Below are positions 43,741 to 53,306 of a stretch of 64,000 nt of DNA, piece by piece. Made by a program: the position numbers and the translations under genes. The stretch comes from Pontibacter vulgaris (GTDB taxonomy: Bacteria; Bacteroidota; Bacteroidia; Cytophagales; Hymenobacteraceae): assembly GCF_022758145.1 (NCBI RefSeq), contig NZ_JAJVDH010000005.1, positions 62,001-126,000 of the forward strand, given 5' to 3'. The notes below the pieces were generated by a model. That model was not told the DNA's origin. It saw nothing but the letters and a program-made list of their open reading frames with translations, and did no database searches. Position 1 is the first letter of the stretch, and each line of letters begins with the position of its first letter.

Positions 43741-45131
43741 GACTGGAAGACTATAACTATATCTACTTTCTGGGCATCGGCGGAATTGGCATGAGCGCCA
43801 TTGCCCGTTGGTTCAATGCAAAGGGCTTTCCGGTGTGGGGTTACGATAAAACACGGACGCCGTTAACAGAAGCGCTTGAGCAGGAAGGTATAAAAGTGCA
43901 TTACCAGGACAGTCTGCATCTGATTCCGGAAGAGGTACTTGAAAACAAAGAACAGACTTTAGTTATACTTACGCCGGCCATTCCGGCAGAACATCAGGAA
44001 TGGGCATATCTGAAAGAACAGGGCTATACTATAAAAAAGCGTTCCGAAGTACTAGGCATTATCACAGCATCTGCCTATACAATTGCGGTGGCAGGCACGC
44101 ATGGTAAAACCACTACGTCTTCTATTATAACGCATTTGCTGCACCACGCCAAAGTAGATTGCTCTGCTTTTCTGGGGGGCATTAGTACGAATCTTAATTC
44201 AAATCTGCTGATTGGCACAGGCTCTCAAGGTAGAGAAACAGTGGTGGTAGAGGCCGATGAATACGACCGGTCTTTCCTGACGCTGTTCCCGGATATTGCC
44301 ATAGTTACCTCCGCTGATCCGGATCACCTGGACATCTATGGTGATAAGGAGGAGATGATCCGTACGTTTCAGAAATTTATCAGCCAGGTAAAGCCAGGAG
44401 GGTATCTAATTATTCATGAAAGTATAGATTCTAAACTGACAGAACTTGTGCAGCCTGGCGTGCAGGTGATCAGGTATAGCTTAAACAAAGGCGAAGCTTA
44501 TGTAGAAGGCTTACATATTGAGGGTCATTGGTTTAAGTTTGATGCTGTAACTCCGTTCGGTAACATAGGTTCTCTGGAGCTGGGTTTGCCGGGTTTTCAT
44601 AATGCAGAAAATACACTGGCTGCCGTGATGGTGGCACAGCTCTTGCAGGTGCCTGCTGCCGACATTAAAACTGGTGTACAGAGTTTCCGGGGCGTGAAAA
44701 GACGCTTTGAATTTGTGTATGAAGGTACAGGAAAAGTATACGTGGATGATTATGCACATCACCCGAAAGAGATCGATGCCTTTATGTCATCGTTGAGAGC
44801 ACTGTACCCGGACAAGAAAATTAAAGTGATATTTCAGCCGCACCTATTTACCCGCACACGCGACTTCGCAGAGGAGTTTGCAGCGAGTTTAAGTAAGGCT
44901 GATGAACTTGTACTGCTTGATATTTATCCGGCACGCGAAAAACCAATTGAAGGTATCACGTCAGGTATAATTTTAGAAAAAGTTAATTGCGCAAATAAAG
45001 AACTTATCCGGAAGGAAGATGTGTTAGAAAATCTATCCAAAAAGGGTAATTATGATGTGTTGGCAACAGTTGGCGCCGGCGATATCGACACGCTTGTGAA
45101 ACCGATCAGAAATTTTTTAGAAAATAACTGA
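43737..45131 (+). CDS. murC: UDP-N-acetylmuramate--L-alanine ligase
   Basis: 464 residues. IYFLGIGGIGMSAIARWF at the N terminus, ATP loop AGTHGKTTTSSI, VEADEYDRSF and VDDYAHHPKEI are diagnostic. First amino-acid ligase of the peptidoglycan precursor. The ftsQ gene starts 1 bp after its stop. Confidence 0.97.
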   Translation: MRLEDYNYIYFLGIGGIGMSAIARWFNAKGFPVWGYDKTRTPLTEALEQEGIKVHYQDSLHLIPEEVLENKEQTLVILTPAIPAEHQEWAYLKEQGYTIKKRSEVLGIITASAYTIAVAGTHGKTTTSSIITHLLHHAKVDCSAFLGGISTNLNSNLLIGTGSQGRETVVVEADEYDRSFLTLFPDIAIVTSADPDHLDIYGDKEEMIRTFQKFISQVKPGGYLIIHESIDSKLTELVQPGVQVIRYSLNKGEAYVEGLHIEGHWFKFDAVTPFGNIGSLELGLPGFHNAENTLAAVMVAQLLQVPAADIKTGVQSFRGVKRRFEFVYEGTGKVYVDDYAHHPKEIDAFMSSLRALYPDKKIKVIFQPHLFTRTRDFAEEFAASLSKADELVLLDIYPAREKPIEGITSGIILEKVNCANKELIRKEDVLENLSKKGNYDVLATVGAGDIDTLVKPIRNFLENN

Positions 45132-45132
45132 A

Positions 45133-45894
45133 ATGGGCTTGAATAGTAAAATAAAATCTTTAATTTTTGCAGGTTGTAGCATTATGTCTATCGGCGCACT
45201 GGCAGGCTTTGCCTCATCTAGGCAAAATGAAAAAGTTTGTAAAAAAGTGTCAATAAAAATTGATAATGAGTACAATAATTACTTTATTGGTGATAAGGAG
45301 GTGAAAGCTCTTCTGACCCGTGACGGAGAGCGAAAATTAGAGGGGCTGGCCAATAAAGATATTGACCTGAAAAATCTGGAAAAGCGGATTGAAGCAAACA
45401 GTTTTGTGAAAGACGCAGAAGTATTCAGAGGACTAGATGGTAATATTCAAGTAAGTGTAAAACAGAACAGGCCTATAGCAAGAATTATACGACCAGATCA
45501 AGATATGTATATCGATACAGAGGGCACAACGCTCCCTCTATCCGACAGATACACCGCTCGGGTGATCCCAGTAACGAAGTCGGGCTTTAGTAAATCTTTA
45601 GATAAAGGATTCTTTCAGGATTCTGCAGGCCAGGATTATCTCACATTGCTGCGCTATGTTGAGGACAATGATTTCTGGAAGGCACAGTTAGCCCAGATGC
45701 ACATAAATGCAAAAGGGAAAGTATCTTTTTTGCCTCAGGTAGGAGAGCATACAATAGAATTTGGCAAGCCTGTAGAGGTAGAGAGCAAGTTTAAGAAGTT
45801 AATGATCTTTTATAAAGAGGTGCTGCCTGTAATGGGTTGGGACAAGTATAAAAGAGTGAACATAGAATTCGAAGATCAGATTATTTGTGAATAA
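45133..45894 (+). CDS. ftsQ: FtsQ-like division protein
   Basis: 253 residues: a short cytoplasmic tail, a membrane helix (about 8-27, SLIFAGCSIMSIGALAGFAS) and a periplasmic part with a POTRA-like start (VSIKIDNEYNNYFIGDKEVKALL) and FVKDAEVFRGLDGNIQVSVKQNRP, the FtsQ/DivIB pattern. It scaffolds the divisome. Place between murC and ftsA is canonical. Sequence is more AT-rich than its neighbours. Confidence 0.9.
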   Translation: MGLNSKIKSLIFAGCSIMSIGALAGFASSRQNEKVCKKVSIKIDNEYNNYFIGDKEVKALLTRDGERKLEGLANKDIDLKNLEKRIEANSFVKDAEVFRGLDGNIQVSVKQNRPIARIIRPDQDMYIDTEGTTLPLSDRYTARVIPVTKSGFSKSLDKGFFQDSAGQDYLTLLRYVEDNDFWKAQLAQMHINAKGKVSFLPQVGEHTIEFGKPVEVESKFKKLMIFYKEVLPVMGWDKYKRVNIEFEDQIICE

Positions 45895-45907
45895 CATATA
45901 CGAGGGT

Positions 45908-47224
45908 ATGCAGAACGACAAAATAGTAGTAGGCTTGGACATAGGCACAACCAAGGTATGCGCACTTGTAGGTCGGAAAAATGAATTTGGTAAGCTGGAG
46001 ATTCTGGGCATGGGAAAAGCGCCTTCTGAGGGCGTGGTGCGCGGCATCGTTAGCAACATAGATAAAACTGTGGAGGCCATTAAAAAGGCAATCCGCCAGG
46101 CCGAAGAGCAATCAGGCATCAACATTGGTGTAGTAAATGTGGGTATTGCCGGGCAGCATATTAAAAGTCTGCAGCATAATGGCAGTATAACTCGCCAGCT
46201 AACAGACCAGGAGATAACCGTTGATGATGTTAATCGCCTGACTAATGATATGTACCGCCTGGTTACGCCTCCGGGCAGCGAGATTATTCACGTAATGCCA
46301 CAGGAGTATAAAGTGGATTACGAAGAAGGTATTGTTGATCCGGTTGGTATGTCGGGGGTGCGCCTGGAGGGTAACTTCCATATTATTACTGCCCAGTCTA
46401 ATGCCATTAATAACATCAACAAATGCATGACCCGTGCCGGGTTAGAAGTTGATAACCTGATACTGGAGCCATTGGCATCCTGCATGTCGGTGCTGAGCGA
46501 TGAAGAGAAAGAGGCAGGTGTTGCGCTGGTAGATATTGGTGGTGGCACAACTGATTTAGCTATCTTCAAAGACAATATCATTCGGCATACAGCAGTTCTA
46601 CCTTTCGGTGGCAGCATCATAACCTCTGATATTAAACAGGGTTGTATGGTCATGCAAAACCAGGCAGAGCAGCTAAAAGTGAAGTTTGGTAAGGCTATTG
46701 CCGATGAAGCATCAGAAAATGAGATAGTTTCTATACCAGGATTGCGTGATAGAACGCCAAAAGAGATATCTTTGAAGAATCTTGCTTATATTATTGAAGC
46801 AAGAATGGAAGAGATAGTTGAGTTGGTATATGCCGAGATCGTCAGATCTGGTTATGCTAACAGCCTGGCTGCCGGTATAGTAATCACTGGTGGAGGTGCT
46901 CAGCTTCAAAATCTAGTACAACTGGTAGAGTATATTACCGGAATGGATACCCGTATTGGTTATCCGAATGAGCACCTGGGTAAATCCAGAATAGATGCTG
47001 TAAAGAGCCCGATGTATGCAACTACAGTTGGTCTTGTGCTGGCAGGTTACCAGTCTTTGGACCAGCGTGCACCACAGTACTACGAAGAAGCGCCAAAACA
47101 AGAAGTACATACAAAGCCTGTACAACAGCCAAAGAACAACAGCAACAATAACACTAGTGGCGGCCTGTTCCAAAAGCTTAAAGGCTTTTTATCAGACGAT
47201 ATAGACAACAAACAAAGTTATTAA
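45908..47224 (+). CDS. ftsA: Cell division protein FtsA
   Basis: 438 residues from the ATG at 45908 (MQNDKIVVGLDIGTTKVCAL); a GTG at 45887 would add seven residues but overlaps ftsQ and is less typical. Actin-like fold: phosphate 1 GLDIGTTKVCALVG, VDIGGGTTDLAIF, and VITGGGAQL. The C terminus ends in an amphipathic segment (GGLFQKLKGFLSDD) that would anchor FtsZ to the membrane. Confidence 0.96.
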   Translation: MQNDKIVVGLDIGTTKVCALVGRKNEFGKLEILGMGKAPSEGVVRGIVSNIDKTVEAIKKAIRQAEEQSGINIGVVNVGIAGQHIKSLQHNGSITRQLTDQEITVDDVNRLTNDMYRLVTPPGSEIIHVMPQEYKVDYEEGIVDPVGMSGVRLEGNFHIITAQSNAINNINKCMTRAGLEVDNLILEPLASCMSVLSDEEKEAGVALVDIGGGTTDLAIFKDNIIRHTAVLPFGGSIITSDIKQGCMVMQNQAEQLKVKFGKAIADEASENEIVSIPGLRDRTPKEISLKNLAYIIEARMEEIVELVYAEIVRSGYANSLAAGIVITGGGAQLQNLVQLVEYITGMDTRIGYPNEHLGKSRIDAVKSPMYATTVGLVLAGYQSLDQRAPQYYEEAPKQEVHTKPVQQPKNNSNNNTSGGLFQKLKGFLSDDIDNKQSY

Positions 47225-47250
47225 CCCATAATTGAGCAGGAGAATTTAGC

Positions 47251-48798
47251 ATGACTTCAATGTACACTTTTGATTTACCAGCAAGCGGTAAATCCATTAT
47301 CAAGGTGATTGGTGTCGGGGGCGGTGGAAGCAACGCTGTGAACCACATGTATGGACAAGGCATTAAGGATGTTGAGTTTATTATATGTAACACCGATGCA
47401 CAGGCTCTAAAGAGCAGCAGCGTTCCTACAAAACTTGCCATTGGCCAGGATTTGACAGAAGGCTTAGGTGCCGGGGCTAACCCTGAAAGAGGTAAGCAGG
47501 CTGCTTTGGAAAGCAAAGAGCAAATACGCGAAATGCTCAGCAATGACACTAAAATGGTGTTTATTACTGCAGGTATGGGTGGTGGTACTGGTACAGGTGC
47601 TGCTCCGGTTATTGCTAAAGTTGCCAAAGAACTTGGTATCCTGACGGTAGGTATAGTTACAGCTCCTTTCGTTTTCGAAGGCAAGAAAAAGAAAACTGCT
47701 GCCGAAAATGGTATCAAAGAACTGAGCGAAAACTGTGATACTATACTTGTTATCCTGAATGACAAGCTGCGTGAAATGTTTGGTAACCTAACCATTCGTG
47801 AGGCATTTGCGAAAGCAGATAACGTATTGACAACAGCCGCCAAATCTATAGCCGAAATTATTACTGTTACTGCCGAAGTTAACGTTGACTTTGAAGACGT
47901 TAAAACGGTAATGAAAGACTCTGGTGCCGCAGTGATGGGTTCTGCGATTACAGAGGGCGAAGGCCGTGCATTGCGAGCTGCTGAAGAGGCATTATCATCT
48001 CCTTTGCTGAACAACACAGATATTCATGGTGCTCAGAAAATTCTTCTTTCCATTATGTCTGGTGAGCAGGCAGAACTGGAAATGGACGAACTGACTGAAA
48101 TCACGGAGTATATCCAGGAGAAGGCTGGCCAGGAAGCCGAGGTGATCTTTGGCCACGGTATCGATTCTACACTGGGTCAGGCTATACGTGTTACCGTTAT
48201 TGCTACTGGTTTTGCCAGCAGCGCTGAAACGATCATCGAGCCAAAAAAAACAGTTTTTGACTTAGAGAGCGAAAAAAAAATTACAATTACGGAGCCAGCT
48301 AAGCCTGAGGTAATAGAAGTAACTACTTTTGCGCCAAAAGCTCCTGTTGCACAACAACCAGTTGTTGCGCCACAGGCTACTGTAGTAGCTCCTGCTCCGC
48401 CGCAGCAATACGAGGCAGTACGTCGCCCGATTGAACAACCGCAGCCACAACAGCAAAAAGTTGTTTTTGAATTGGATGGCCATCTGCATGAGTCACCTTC
48501 TTCTGCCTTTATTTCGCGTGAAGATGACCGCGTGGCGCGTGAAGCAGCCAGGATTGCTGAAGAGCGTGAGTTAATGCAGCGCAGAGCTGAAGAGCGCCGT
48601 GAGCGCCTGAGAATGCTGAGCTCTGAGATTACTTCTGAAGCAATTAAAGAGAAGTTAGATGTACCTGCTTACCTTCGCCGCAACGTAGCGCTTGATAGAG
48701 TAGTGCATTCATCTGAGCGTAACATTTCTCGCTTTAACCTGAATGATGATAATGAGATTTTAGGCGATAATCGTTTCCTGCACGATAACGTTGACTAA
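47251..48798 (+). CDS. ftsZ: Cell division protein FtsZ
   Basis: 515 residues. GTPase tubulin fold to about residue 325 (IGVGGGGSNAVNHM, ITAGMGGGTGTGAAPV), then a long Gln/Pro/Ala-rich and Glu/Arg-rich linker, and the C-terminal binding peptide-like DVPAYLRRNV. Some 35 residues follow that peptide (to FLHDNVD). The polymer forms the Z ring. Two A runs (A8 at 48243-48250 and A9 at 48272-48280) lie at the start of the linker. Confidence 0.97.
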   Translation: MTSMYTFDLPASGKSIIKVIGVGGGGSNAVNHMYGQGIKDVEFIICNTDAQALKSSSVPTKLAIGQDLTEGLGAGANPERGKQAALESKEQIREMLSNDTKMVFITAGMGGGTGTGAAPVIAKVAKELGILTVGIVTAPFVFEGKKKKTAAENGIKELSENCDTILVILNDKLREMFGNLTIREAFAKADNVLTTAAKSIAEIITVTAEVNVDFEDVKTVMKDSGAAVMGSAITEGEGRALRAAEEALSSPLLNNTDIHGAQKILLSIMSGEQAELEMDELTEITEYIQEKAGQEAEVIFGHGIDSTLGQAIRVTVIATGFASSAETIIEPKKTVFDLESEKKITITEPAKPEVIEVTTFAPKAPVAQQPVVAPQATVVAPAPPQQYEAVRRPIEQPQPQQQKVVFELDGHLHESPSSAFISREDDRVAREAARIAEERELMQRRAEERRERLRMLSSEITSEAIKEKLDVPAYLRRNVALDRVVHSSERNISRFNLNDDNEILGDNRFLHDNVD

Positions 48799-48815
48799 TT
48801 TTTCTGCTAAAGTAT

Positions 48816-48858
48816 AAAAAGAGAAAGCCTGCAAATAATTGCAGGCTTTCTCTTTTTT
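48816..48858. terminator. Terminator at the end of the dcw cluster
   Basis: AAAAAGAGAAAGCCTGCA (48816-48833) pairs with TGCAGGCTTTCTCTTTTT (48840-48857). AAGTATAAA (48810-48818) precedes and merges with the stem. The A and T tracts suit both directions. Confidence 0.95.
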
Positions 48859-48901
48859 ACAGCTCATATGAGTGCAAAGTATAAACTAACTGTGATATGA
48901 C

Positions 48902-49426
48902 CTAAAAGCTAAGGAACTGTTCAATTTGTTGTACCAGTAATTCTGTGTAGAGTTTGTTGGTGATAGCCATCCCATCGAAATTCTTCTCTATGTGCGCCAG
49001 TTTAGGTTTTAGTGCCAACACATGCATACCTAGGTAATTAAGTATATCTGTAAGATGGCTCATAGCCAGGCCGCTTCCCTGCATGCCAGATGAAATTCCA
49101 ACTAATGCGGCTTTCTTATTCCTGAAACCACTTGGATACTGTAAACCATCAATAAATGCTTTCAGTACGCCCGGAAAAGATCCATTATACTCCGGCACTA
49201 CAAACACAAATTTATCTGAAGTTGGTAGTAGTGATGCCAGTTTATTAAATCGCTCGTCTTTACCTACATTATCATATAAAGCAGTTGCTGTAAAATTATC
49301 AGGCAAGTCTGCAAGGTCCAGAATCTGGGTCTCATATCCTTTCTCTGCCAGCATTGCTGCATATAAATTAGCTACTGCTCTTGAGTTTGAATCAGGCCTG
49401 TTAGTACCTGAAATGATGGTTATCAT
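48902..49426 (-). CDS. NADPH-dependent FMN reductase-like flavoprotein
   Basis: 174 residues, flavodoxin-like fold: ITIISGTNRPDSNSRAVANL (phosphate loop) and VFVVPEYNGSFPGVLKAFIDGL (PEYN-type FMN contact) mark the NADPH-dependent FMN reductase/azoreductase family. Probably reduces quinones, dyes or chromate; the substrate is unknown. Monocistronic, converging on ftsZ. Confidence 0.9.
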   Translation of the reverse strand: MITIISGTNRPDSNSRAVANLYAAMLAEKGYETQILDLADLPDNFTATALYDNVGKDERFNKLASLLPTSDKFVFVVPEYNGSFPGVLKAFIDGLQYPSGFRNKKAALVGISSGMQGSGLAMSHLTDILNYLGMHVLALKPKLAHIEKNFDGMAITNKLYTELLVQQIEQFLSF

Positions 49427-49528
49427 ACAGTTAGGTTATCTTTTATGCTTCCTGTTAGGAAACCAGTAGCAGATTTAAATTGCTGCTAAAGTTTCACAAA
49501 GATTATACTTTAAAATAGCTTTAAAAAC

Positions 49529-49563
49529 AAAAAGGCGGAAACAGCTACTGTTTCCGCCTTTTT
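49529..49563 (-). terminator. Terminator of the sdhCAB operon
   Basis: AAAAAGGCGGAAACAG (49529-49544) pairs with CTGTTTCCGCCTTTTT (49548-49563), with a T tract on the minus strand after the stem. AAGTATAAA in sense overlaps the sdhB stop (49573-49581). Confidence 0.93.
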
Positions 49564-49579
49564 ACTAACATATTTATAC

Positions 49580-50365
49580 TTATGCGATGTTTTCCGAAGT
49601 AGCTTTAGCTGACAGGTATTCTCTGTTCATTATGGCGATGTTCTCCAAAGAAATACCCACCGGGCACTCCACTGCACAGGCGCCAGTATTAGAGCAGGCG
49701 CCAAACCCTTCCACGTCCATCTGAGATACCATGTTTTCAACACGGGTTTTAGCTTCTACTTTACCTTGTGGCAACATCGCCATCTGAGATACTTTAGCAG
49801 ATACAAACAGCATAGCAGAAGCGTTTTTACACGCAGCTACGCAGGCACCACAACCAATACAGGTTGCTGCATCAAAGGCTTTATCAGCGATCGTTTTCGG
49901 AATAGGAATAGCGTTCGCATCCGGTACACCACCTGTGTTGATAGATACATAACCACCAGCTTGCTGAATACGGTCGAAAGCAGAACGGTCAACTACAAGG
50001 TCCTTATGTACCGGGAAAGCAGCTGCTCTCCATGGTTCAATAGTTATTGTATCACCATCATTAAAGTGGCGCATATGTAACTGGCATGTAGTAGTACCAC
50101 GCTCAGGTCCGTGAGGGCGTCCGTTAATGTATAAGCTGCACATACCGCAAATACCCTCACGACAATCGTGGTCGAAAGCGATCGGGTCCTGGCCGCTACG
50201 CAGCAGGTCTTCGTTCAGTACATCCAGCATCTCCAGGAACGACATGTCCGGGGAAATGCCTTTTACAGGGTATGTTACCATAGCACCTGCTGATTCTCTA
50301 TTTTTTTGGCGCCAAACCTTTAGTGTCAGGTCCATTGGTTTAGCATTTGGATTACTTCCAGCCAT
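49580..50365 (-). CDS. sdhB: Succinate dehydrogenase/fumarate reductase iron-sulfur subunit
   Basis: 261 residues. [2Fe-2S] cysteines in CREGICGMC and the following TTCQLH, [4Fe-4S] [11 protein letters not shown], and [3Fe-4S]-type [15 protein letters not shown]. It moves electrons from SdhA flavin to quinone. Same strand as sdhA and sdhC; an 80-bp gap with repeats separates it from sdhA. Confidence 0.96.
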   Translation of the reverse strand: MAGSNPNAKPMDLTLKVWRQKNRESAGAMVTYPVKGISPDMSFLEMLDVLNEDLLRSGQDPIAFDHDCREGICGMCSLYINGRPHGPERGTTTCQLHMRHFNDGDTITIEPWRAAAFPVHKDLVVDRSAFDRIQQAGGYVSINTGGVPDANAIPIPKTIADKAFDAATCIGCGACVAACKNASAMLFVSAKVSQMAMLPQGKVEAKTRVENMVSQMDVEGFGACSNTGACAVECPVGISLENIAIMNREYLSAKATSENIA

Positions 50366-50373
50366 TTTATTTT

Positions 50374-50450
50374 AATTATGAATTACGAATTAGAAACTAT
50401 AAATGAGTTTATACTTAGAGCTCATCTATAATTATTCATTATCAATTATT
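50374..50450. repeat. Imperfect inverted-repeat element between sdhA and sdhB
   Basis: AATTATGAATTACGAATTAG (50374-50393) and, in near-inverse form, ATAATTATTCATTATCAATT (50428-50447), with ATGAG/CTCAT inside (50403-50407 and 50421-50425). Such AATTA/GAATTA repeats are common small intergenic elements in Bacteroidota. It interrupts the spacing of an operon. Confidence 0.5.
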
Positions 50451-52380
50451 TATAGCTACGCTGTGTTAGCTTCACGTTCTCGAACTTCAGGTCTTCTTTA
50501 TGAAGTACCGGCTCGTTGCCTACACCTGTAAACTCCCAGGCAGCCACATAAGCATAGTTCTCATCGTCGCGCAGGGCTTCGTTCTCAGGCGTTTGGTATT
50601 CTTCACGGAAGTGACCACCGCACGATTCATTTCTGTTCAGGGCGTCATCTACCATCAGTTCACCAAGTTCCAGGAAGTCGGCAACACGGTTGGCTTTCTC
50701 TAGTGTGATGTTCAGCTCCTCGTTTACACCAGTCACTTTAACATCTCTCCAGAACTCATCGCGCAGTTTACGGATTTCCTGTTTTGCAAACTTCAGACCT
50801 TCTGCGTTACGGGCCATGCCGCAGTAATCCCACATCAGCAAACCAAGTGCCTTATGGAAATCATCCACTGTGCGTGTACCGTTTATTGAAAGCAACTGGT
50901 TGTTTTTAGCAATTACAGCTTGCTCAGCTTCTTTAAAGGCAGGGTGGTCAGTAGTTACTTTCGTAGTCGGGTTCTGAGCCAGGTAGTCACCGATTGTGTA
51001 AGGTATAACGAAATAACCATCAGCCAGACCTTGCATTAGGGCAGATGCACCTAAACGGTTCGCACCGTGGTCAGAGAAGTTACACTCGCCTGTAGCATAT
51101 AAACCAGGTATGTTAGTCATCAGGTTATAGTCTACCCAAAGGCCACCCATTGTATAGTGAACTGCAGGGTAAATACGCATCGGATTTTCGTACGGGTTCT
51201 CGTCTGTGATCTTGGCGTACATATCAAACAGGTTACCATACTTAGCTGCAATAGCAGGCTGGCCTTCACGCTTGATAGCATCAGCAAAGTCAAGGAAAAC
51301 AGCCAGGCCGGATGCACCTACACCACGTCCTTCGTCGCACATCAGTTTTGCGTTACGGGAAGCCACGTCACGAGGAACCAGGTTACCGAACGCAGGATAT
51401 TTACGCTCTAAGTAGTAATCGCGGTCTTCTTCTTTAATATCGCTAACTCTGATCTCACCTTTGCGCAGGCGCTGGGCAATCTCAACAGTCTTCGGTACCC
51501 AAACACGGCCATCGTTACGAAGCGACTCAGACATCAGCGTAAGCTTAGACTGGTAATCACCTGATACCGGGATACAGGTAGGGTGGATCTGAGTAAAGCA
51601 AGGGTTAGCAAACAAAGCACCTTTCTTGTGCGCTCTCCAGGCTGCCGTTGCGTTAGAGCCCATCGCGTTAGTAGAAAGGAAGAATACATTACCGTAACCA
51701 CCTGTTGCCAATACCACCGCGTGTGCACTGTGCGATTCGATCTTACCTGTGATCAGGTTACGAACAACTATACCACGTGCTTTGCCATCTACCATTACTA
51801 GGTCAAGCATTTCAGTACGTGGGTACATTTTTACTTTACCGTAAGCGATCTGGCGGTTAAGTGCTGAGTAAGCACCCAAAAGCAGCTGCTGACCAGTTTG
51901 GCCACGGGCGTAGAACGTACGCGATACCTGTGCACCACCGAACGAACGGTTAGCAAGAAGTCCACCGTACTCACGGGCAAAAGGAACACCCTGCGCCACA
52001 CACTGGTCAATAATATCAACAGATACCTGTGCCAGGCGGTAAACGTTAGCCTCACGTGCACGGTAGTCACCACCTTTTATGGTATCGTAGAACAGACGGA
52101 AAACGGAGTCACCATCGTTCTGGTAGTTTTTAGCAGCATTTATACCACCCTGTGCCGCAATAGAGTGTGCACGACGTGGGGAATCCTGGAAGCAGAACGC
52201 TTTAACGTTATAGCCAAGCTCGCCCAGGGTTGCAGCAGCAGATGCACCGGCAAGGCCAGTACCAACTACAATTACATCATATTTACGCTTGTTAGCCGGG
52301 TTAACCAGCTTTACATTAAATTTATGCTTGTCCCATTTCTCAGCCAATGGCCCTTCAGGGATTTTAGAATCTAATATCAT
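50446..52380 (-). CDS. sdhA: Succinate dehydrogenase/fumarate reductase flavoprotein subunit
   Basis: 644 residues. FAD site [19 protein letters not shown], the His for covalent FAD in [18 protein letters not shown], catalytic region [10 protein letters not shown] and [13 protein letters not shown]. Oxidises succinate (or reduces fumarate). 644 residues and the single cytochrome b subunit fit the B-type bacteroidete enzyme. It follows sdhC by 21 bp. Confidence 0.97.
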   Translation of the reverse strand: MILDSKIPEGPLAEKWDKHKFNVKLVNPANKRKYDVIVVGTGLAGASAAATLGELGYNVKAFCFQDSPRRAHSIAAQGGINAAKNYQNDGDSVFRLFYDTIKGGDYRAREANVYRLAQVSVDIIDQCVAQGVPFAREYGGLLANRSFGGAQVSRTFYARGQTGQQLLLGAYSALNRQIAYGKVKMYPRTEMLDLVMVDGKARGIVVRNLITGKIESHSAHAVVLATGGYGNVFFLSTNAMGSNATAAWRAHKKGALFANPCFTQIHPTCIPVSGDYQSKLTLMSESLRNDGRVWVPKTVEIAQRLRKGEIRVSDIKEEDRDYYLERKYPAFGNLVPRDVASRNAKLMCDEGRGVGASGLAVFLDFADAIKREGQPAIAAKYGNLFDMYAKITDENPYENPMRIYPAVHYTMGGLWVDYNLMTNIPGLYATGECNFSDHGANRLGASALMQGLADGYFVIPYTIGDYLAQNPTTKVTTDHPAFKEAEQAVIAKNNQLLSINGTRTVDDFHKALGLLMWDYCGMARNAEGLKFAKQEIRKLRDEFWRDVKVTGVNEELNITLEKANRVADFLELGELMVDDALNRNESCGGHFREEYQTPENEALRDDENYAYVAAWEFTGVGNEPVLHKEDLKFENVKLTQRSYK

Positions 52381-52401
52381 ATCAACTATAGAATCTGGAT
52401 G

Positions 52402-53082
52402 TTACAAGAAGAAAAAGAAATAGAGCGGCATAATTGCAAAGCCTAGGCACACAAGTACCGAAAAGGCAACACCGAATTTCTGGATGAATGGCGTATACTT
52501 CTTATGCGTTAAGCCCAGCGACTGGAAAGCACTCTGGAAACCGTGGATAAGGTGGAAAGCCAGGGCAATCATCGAGATCACGTAAAGCGCAACGTAAAGC
52601 GGGTTCTGGAAAGCTTCAACAACCTTTACATAAAGATTGTCATATTCCATACCATCGATCATTACCGGGCCTAGTTCGCCTGTTTTAGTCGGGATAAAGA
52701 AGTTGTACAGGTGGATGATAAGAAATACCAGGATAACCGTACCCAGTAAACCCATGTTACGCGAAGACCAGTTGCTGTTTTGCTCAGGATGGCTGTTTGC
52801 ATAACCAACCGGACGGGCAGCCTTGTTACGACGGGTAAGGGCAATTGCATCCCAGATATGGAATACAAAACCTGCCAGCAACACAAACTCCATTGTTCTG
52901 ATCACAGGGTTAGTGCCCATGAAGTGAGAGTAGATGTTAAAAGCTGCACCGCCATCGTCTTTAAATAGCTGCAGGTTACCAATTAAGTGCACTACAAGGA
53001 AAGAGCACAGAAAAAGACCCGTGATCGACATGATGATCTTGCGTCCGATTGTACTGGAAAACGTTTTAGTAAACCAATTCAT
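52402..53082 (-). CDS. sdhC: Succinate dehydrogenase cytochrome b subunit
   Basis: 226 residues, five membrane helices, the single-subunit type (FrdC/SdhC of epsilon and Bacteroidota, diheme). Histidines in FLVVHLIGN, IIHLYNFF and AFHLIHGFQSAF are probable heme ligands. First gene of the operon; a promoter-like pair lies just upstream. Confidence 0.93.
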   Translation of the reverse strand: MNWFTKTFSSTIGRKIIMSITGLFLCSFLVVHLIGNLQLFKDDGGAAFNIYSHFMGTNPVIRTMEFVLLAGFVFHIWDAIALTRRNKAARPVGYANSHPEQNSNWSSRNMGLLGTVILVFLIIHLYNFFIPTKTGELGPVMIDGMEYDNLYVKVVEAFQNPLYVALYVISMIALAFHLIHGFQSAFQSLGLTHKKYTPFIQKFGVAFSVLVCLGFAIMPLYFFFFL

Positions 53083-53124
53083 CTGTATTAGTTATAGGTT
53101 AAGTAAATAAGCGTTTTTAATTCT

Positions 53125-53155
53125 CAAAGGTACATGCGGGCCTTATATAAAACAA
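53125..53155 (-). promoter_or_regulatory. sdhCAB promoter
   Basis: On the minus strand TTG (53155 to 53153), 20 bp, TACCTTTG (53132 to 53125), a good match to the Bacteroidota consensus, about 43 bp before the sdhC start. The other 170 bp of the gap up to 53306 are AT-rich and contain TACTTTTG (53276-53283), a possible -7 box for the plus-strand gene. Confidence 0.65.
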
Positions 53156-53306
53156 TTTTGATATCATATTTTGAATCAATCTAAATTGCAATGCGTAGGA
53201 CAGAAAGTCATATCTTAATAACCTGCTAATCTATCGTTTGTTAACAATAATTTAGTTGTTATATTAGTTTTTAATATACTTTTGTCAAGTTTCTAACCCT
53301 ACGTTT

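Noticed and set aside
45887..45907. GTG start of ftsA seven codons upstream
   Set aside because: The ATG at 45908 gives the usual MxxxKIVVGLDIGTT start, and the GTG lies within the ftsQ coding end.
47178..48017. Open frame of 279 codons on the minus strand within ftsZ
   Set aside because: Antisense to ftsZ; the protein is Ser/Ala/Pro-rich without motifs and the frame is a by-product of codon use.
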